From an uncultured Fibrobacterota bacterium (GTDB lineage Bacteria > Fibrobacterota > Chitinivibrionia > Chitinivibrionales > Chitinispirillaceae), in assembly GCA_903888815.1 (NCBI GenBank), contig CAISVC010000337.1:1-9219 (forward strand): a stretch of DNA of 9,219 nt, written 5' to 3'. The position numbers were made by a program, and so were the translations under genes. This document shows, in pieces, positions 6,413 to 9,219 of the stretch; positions within the stretch are counted from its first letter, which is position 1, and each line of letters opens with the position of its first letter. The notes below the pieces were generated by a model that worked only from the letters and a program-made list of their open reading frames with translations, searched no databases and was not told where the DNA came from.

Positions 6413-7915
6413 ATGAAAATCATATGCGGGCGCAGATGTTTCCCCTTTTTCGCGATCGGGGTTTCGCTCTTTTTTGTTTTTCCCTCGCATGCACAGCTGA
6501 CCGGCGCCAGAATCACGGTCACGCAGGGCCGGCTGGACACCGTCTGCGGCACGCATAACGTAAAAGTCGTTTTCATGTGCAGGAACTACGGATATTTCAT
6601 CGATTTTTCCGAGGCCGTGCCTCAGATCAGGGTAATGGCGAATGTGACCACGGCCTATTTTCCGGTTATCTCGTCGGACGGCCGGTGGATCACCTATCAG
6701 ACAGAAGTTGAGCGGGAAGGGCCGCTGGACGTAGCCACAAAGGGAAAAATCTGGTTCCGCGAACTGGCGCAGGCGGGAACTCCGGTGCAGGTAGCCGACA
6801 CCGCCTATGTTCCCCGCTTCGTACAGAGCACCTCACCTGATACACCGGAAATCGTTTATGCGACGAGCGTTCAGTGCCCGTCCAATATATGCTATAATGC
6901 AGGAAAGACCCTGAAGAAAAGAATTATCAATAAAGTTCCCCAGCCAAGCCAGGATGTTTTCGATGGAGGAAGCTACTACGGAGGGCTCTCCTATGACAAC
7001 CGCTATTTAGTGACCGGATGGCGCACAGGCCCGAACGCTTTTATGCTCGATCTTGACAGTTCAGTCGGGCCGCGTCCTGTTCATACCATGCGGGTCAAAA
7101 AGAACGTCACCAATGCCGACACATTTGTGGCGATCGGCGCCTGCAACATTTCCCGCTCAGCAAGCCGCATCTTTACGAATACGATGCTTTTTTACGATTT
7201 CAGCTCATTGGCTATAACGGCTGCCGGTTGTTACCACCCCCTTCTGGGGACGTGGGCGGATCATGCGAAACTTTTCATCTCCCGCTACGATGCCGAAGAC
7301 CTGCGGGTTTTCGACATGCCGGCAGACCGGCCCGTGGTACCGCCCGCCCAGGCGAGGAGCGGAGACGCGCTGGAAAAGGAGTGGTTTAATCCGGAATGGT
7401 CGAACCATCCGTACTTCGCCGCTGCGACGCTCCACATCCACAGGATTTTCGACAGCAGCGGCAGTTGGGTGTCTAGGTATAACTCCGAATCCGTGTATCT
7501 GATCGATCTCAAGGACTCCGTATATGTTAAGCTTCTCGAAAGCACTGATACGGCGATAGCATCGACCGTCAGCTTTAATTATCCATGGGTGTGGGTCGAT
7601 ACCGGGACCGGATTCAGCGAAGATACTGCCTGGCTTTCGCAGACGATCTGGGAGCGCCCGGGTCAGGGAGTAATTTATGCTTATAAAGAGAAAAGATTCC
7701 CAGATCTCAGGGCAGTACTTTCAAACGGCGCGAACCTGAAATGCGTCGCGGCCTATACGCTGTCCGGGAAAAAGGTCGGTTCACTGCAGCCGGTTCCTGC
7801 CGGCAGCGTCAGGCTGGAAAGGGTTTTCAATACTTTCTCCACCGGGATATATCTTTTAGTAATCGAAACGCGTATGAACGGGAAACTGCTGATGCGCTGG
7901 GCAAAAACGAAGTAA
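6413..7915 (+). CDS. Exported beta-propeller-like protein with T9SS-type sorting module
   Basis: 500 residues, ATG 27 bp after the lipoprotein gene, with only a weak GAGAG ribosome site. The signal peptide is residues 1-27 (FFAIGVSLFFVFPSHA, cleavage before QLTGARITV). The body has repeated motifs like TolB/PD40 propeller blades: YFPVISSDGRWITYQT (~82-97), YGGLSYDNRYLVTGWR, the NISRSASRIFTNTM block, AKLFISRYDAEDLRVFDMP, and PEWSNHPYFAAATLHIHR. These are spaced as expected for successive four-stranded blades. The last ~69 residues (LRAVLSNGANLKCVAAYTLSGKKVGSL...FSTGIYLLVIE) resemble a T9SS C-terminal sorting domain. It shares overall architecture with the first gene of the operon (signal, propeller-like body, sorting module) but the bodies do not look like close copies. 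No catalytic residues are evident; a surface-exposed binding or recognition role is inferred. Exact function not recognised. Confidence 0.82.
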   Translation: MKIICGRRCFPFFAIGVSLFFVFPSHAQLTGARITVTQGRLDTVCGTHNVKVVFMCRNYGYFIDFSEAVPQIRVMANVTTAYFPVISSDGRWITYQTEVEREGPLDVATKGKIWFRELAQAGTPVQVADTAYVPRFVQSTSPDTPEIVYATSVQCPSNICYNAGKTLKKRIINKVPQPSQDVFDGGSYYGGLSYDNRYLVTGWRTGPNAFMLDLDSSVGPRPVHTMRVKKNVTNADTFVAIGACNISRSASRIFTNTMLFYDFSSLAITAAGCYHPLLGTWADHAKLFISRYDAEDLRVFDMPADRPVVPPAQARSGDALEKEWFNPEWSNHPYFAAATLHIHRIFDSSGSWVSRYNSESVYLIDLKDSVYVKLLESTDTAIASTVSFNYPWVWVDTGTGFSEDTAWLSQTIWERPGQGVIYAYKEKRFPDLRAVLSNGANLKCVAAYTLSGKKVGSLQPVPAGSVRLERVFNTFSTGIYLLVIETRMNGKLLMRWAKTK

Positions 7916-7933
7916 GAACCAGGGAGCGTCAAA

Positions 7934-8338
7934 ATGACAAAAAAGAGAATGAATGTGCTGGGATGGGCAGCGCTCGGATGCCTGATCGCGCTGAGTGCGG
8001 GCTGCAAGGAAAATAATCCGGTCACGCCCCCGAAAAAACCGCTTGAACTGCTCTATCCGGCCGGAGGAGAGTCGCTGAAGGTGGACAGCACGGTTCTCGT
8101 TCGCTGGCAGATCAACGACAGCACAAAAGTATCGAGCGGGAGTGTTGCGGTCGAGCTTTCAATTAATAACGGCATGACCTATTCCCTGATCGTTACTCAC
8201 TCTCTCCCGCTGGACACTACTTTTTCCTCATGGACTGTTGCCAGCGGCCAGATATCTGCACAGTGTATAATCAGGGTACGTGATTATAGTGACTACTCGG
8301 TCTTTGATAAGTCAGGGACATTTACGGTCCATCAATAA
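7934..8338 (+). CDS. Small lipoprotein made of one Kre9/KNH-like domain
   Basis: 134 residues, ATG with AGGGAG 7 bases upstream, 18 bp after the preceding gene, last in the operon. A lipoprotein leader ends in a textbook LSAGC lipobox (Cys24 lipidated). A short NPVTPPKKP linker follows, then a single beta-sandwich of the Kre9/KNH type (~38-132: LLYPAGGESLKVDSTVLVRW, VAVELSINNGMTYSLI, SSWTVASG). The linker and fold parallel the C-terminal module of the larger lipoprotein two genes upstream, sharing PAGGE, VRW, LS(V/I)xxG and SLI positions. Such modules occur as repeated extracellular domains in bacterial surface proteins; a structural or binding role at the outer membrane is inferred. No enzyme signature. 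Confidence 0.85.
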   Translation: MTKKRMNVLGWAALGCLIALSAGCKENNPVTPPKKPLELLYPAGGESLKVDSTVLVRWQINDSTKVSSGSVAVELSINNGMTYSLIVTHSLPLDTTFSSWTVASGQISAQCIIRVRDYSDYSVFDKSGTFTVHQ

Positions 8339-8359
8339 ATAGAATAGCAGGTCCTCCGC

Positions 8360-9219
8360 TCACAACGTTTTTTCGCGAAGCTTCACTATCATATCGCGCA
8401 GATGCGCCGCTTTTTCGAATTCGAGATTGCGCGCGGCAGACCGCATCTCCTCTTCGAGTTCGGCGATCCGGTGACGGGTCCGCACACGCTCCTTTTTGCT
8501 CATCCGTTTTCCCGGAAAAAGAGCTTCTACTTCCGGTTCTTCCGCGACTTCCAGTAACTCTACCGCAGGTTCTTTGTAAACATTTATCCCTTCGCTGATT
8601 TTCCGTTCAATGCTCCGCGGAACGATGCCGTGTTCTTTGTTGTAGGCGAGCTGCCTGGTGCGGCGCCGGGCGCTTTCGTCAACCGCTTTTCGTATCGACC
8701 CGGTGACCGTGTCGGCGTAGAGGATGATCCTGCCGTTGATATTCCGCGCGGCGCGGCCCGCTATCTGCACCAGCGACCGCGTGGACCGCAGGAACCCCTC
8801 TTTATCCGCGTCCAGAATGGCGACAAACGCGACCTCGGGCAGGTCAATACCCTCGCGCAGAAGGTTGATGCCGACAATGATATCAAAGTCGCCCTTGCGC
8901 AGGTCGCGCAGGATATCCGGCCGGTCAAGCGTGTCGATATCGGAGTGCAGGTAGCGCACGCGGAAGTCAAGCGATTCGAGGTATTCGGTCAGGTTCTCGG
9001 ACATTTTTTTCGTCAGGGTGGTGACCAGCGCGCGCTCTTTCCGCTCGACCGTGAGCCGGAGCTGTTCGATGAGATCGTCCACCTGGTTTGCCGCCGGCCT
9101 GATTTCGATCGGCGGGTCAACGAGATGCGTCGGCCGTATGACCTGTTCGACAAAAACGCCGCCGCTCTTTTCCAGTTCGTAATCGCCGGGCGTGGCCGAG
9201 GCATACACCGTATGGTGCA
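8360..9219 (-). CDS. uvrB: UvrB, excinuclease ABC subunit B, C-terminal part
   Basis: 285 residues from HHTVYASATPGDYE to the TGA at 8360-8362; the 5' part is beyond the window edge. UvrB is the DNA-damage-verifying helicase-like subunit of nucleotide excision repair; it accepts DNA from UvrA and recruits UvrC. Visible in order: the SATPGDYELEKS motif; VRYLHSDIDTLDR; the motif V block DIIVGINLLREGIDLPEV; motif VI LVQIAGRAARN with both Arg residues; and the RRRTRQLAYNKEHGIVPRSI signature. An acidic linker leads to the UVR motif (~250-284, NLEFEKAAHLRDMIVKLRE), the coiled-coil hairpin that contacts UvrC. The common form of motif VI is QTIGRAARN, so the QIA variant is slightly unusual. GC is higher than in the surface-protein genes. 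The length matches about the last 40% of a typical ~670-residue UvrB. It is convergent with the operon to its left. Confidence 0.97.
   Translation of the reverse strand, partial: HHTVYASATPGDYELEKSGGVFVEQVIRPTHLVDPPIEIRPAANQVDDLIEQLRLTVERKERALVTTLTKKMSENLTEYLESLDFRVRYLHSDIDTLDRPDILRDLRKGDFDIIVGINLLREGIDLPEVAFVAILDADKEGFLRSTRSLVQIAGRAARNINGRIILYADTVTGSIRKAVDESARRRTRQLAYNKEHGIVPRSIERKISEGINVYKEPAVELLEVAEEPEVEALFPGKRMSKKERVRTRHRIAELEEEMRSAARNLEFEKAAHLRDMIVKLREKTL

Noticed and set aside
6188..6556. 122-codon minus-strand open frame spanning the junction of operon genes two and three
   Set aside because: Antisense to two well-supported coding regions, no ribosome site or recognisable domain.
1..9219. 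CRISPR arrays, tRNA/rRNA genes, transposases or integrase attachment sites
   Set aside because: I looked on both strands and saw no regular direct-repeat/spacer pattern, cloverleaf sequence or transposase-like protein.

Overview
The window looks like a piece of a Gram-negative, glycan-degrading bacterial chromosome. Three of the encoded exported proteins end in roughly 45-70 residue modules resembling the C-terminal sorting domains of the type IX secretion system (T9SS), and two others are lipoproteins. That combination, with extracellular glycoside hydrolases and mid-range GC, suggests Bacteroidota or, more likely in my reading, Fibrobacterota (Chitinivibrionia/Chitinispirillum-like). This taxonomic placement is inference; only the uvrB fragment would give a firm phylogenetic marker.

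Layout. (1) Positions 1-3397, minus strand: a secreted GH2-type protein (734-3397) followed after 44 bp by a secreted GH5-type glucanase-like protein (1-689, cut by the window edge). They look co-transcribed. (2) Positions 3398-3736: an AT-rich divergent intergenic region with a plausible promoter on each strand and three closely packed dyad symmetries, one a 23-bp near-perfect palindrome. (3) Positions 3737-8338, plus strand: four tightly spaced genes (gaps of 45, 27 and 18 bp), all exported: a Cys-rich propeller-like protein with a sorting domain, a PA14-containing lipoprotein, a second propeller-like protein with a sorting domain, and a small lipoprotein. Both lipoproteins share a Kre9/KNH-like beta-sandwich module. 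(4) Positions 8360-9219, minus strand: the C-terminal part of uvrB, convergent with the operon and only 21 bp from it.

How the genes may work together. The GH2/GH5 pair on one side and the all-exported operon on the other side of a shared control region suggest one polysaccharide-responsive locus: secreted hydrolases plus cell-surface binding or scaffolding proteins. No regulator, transporter or secretion-machinery gene is in view, so this is inference from context. The most notable single observation is that the GH2 protein has His where its family has the general acid/base Glu, while the nucleophile Glu is present. It may therefore be a non-hydrolytic or mechanistically altered GH2.
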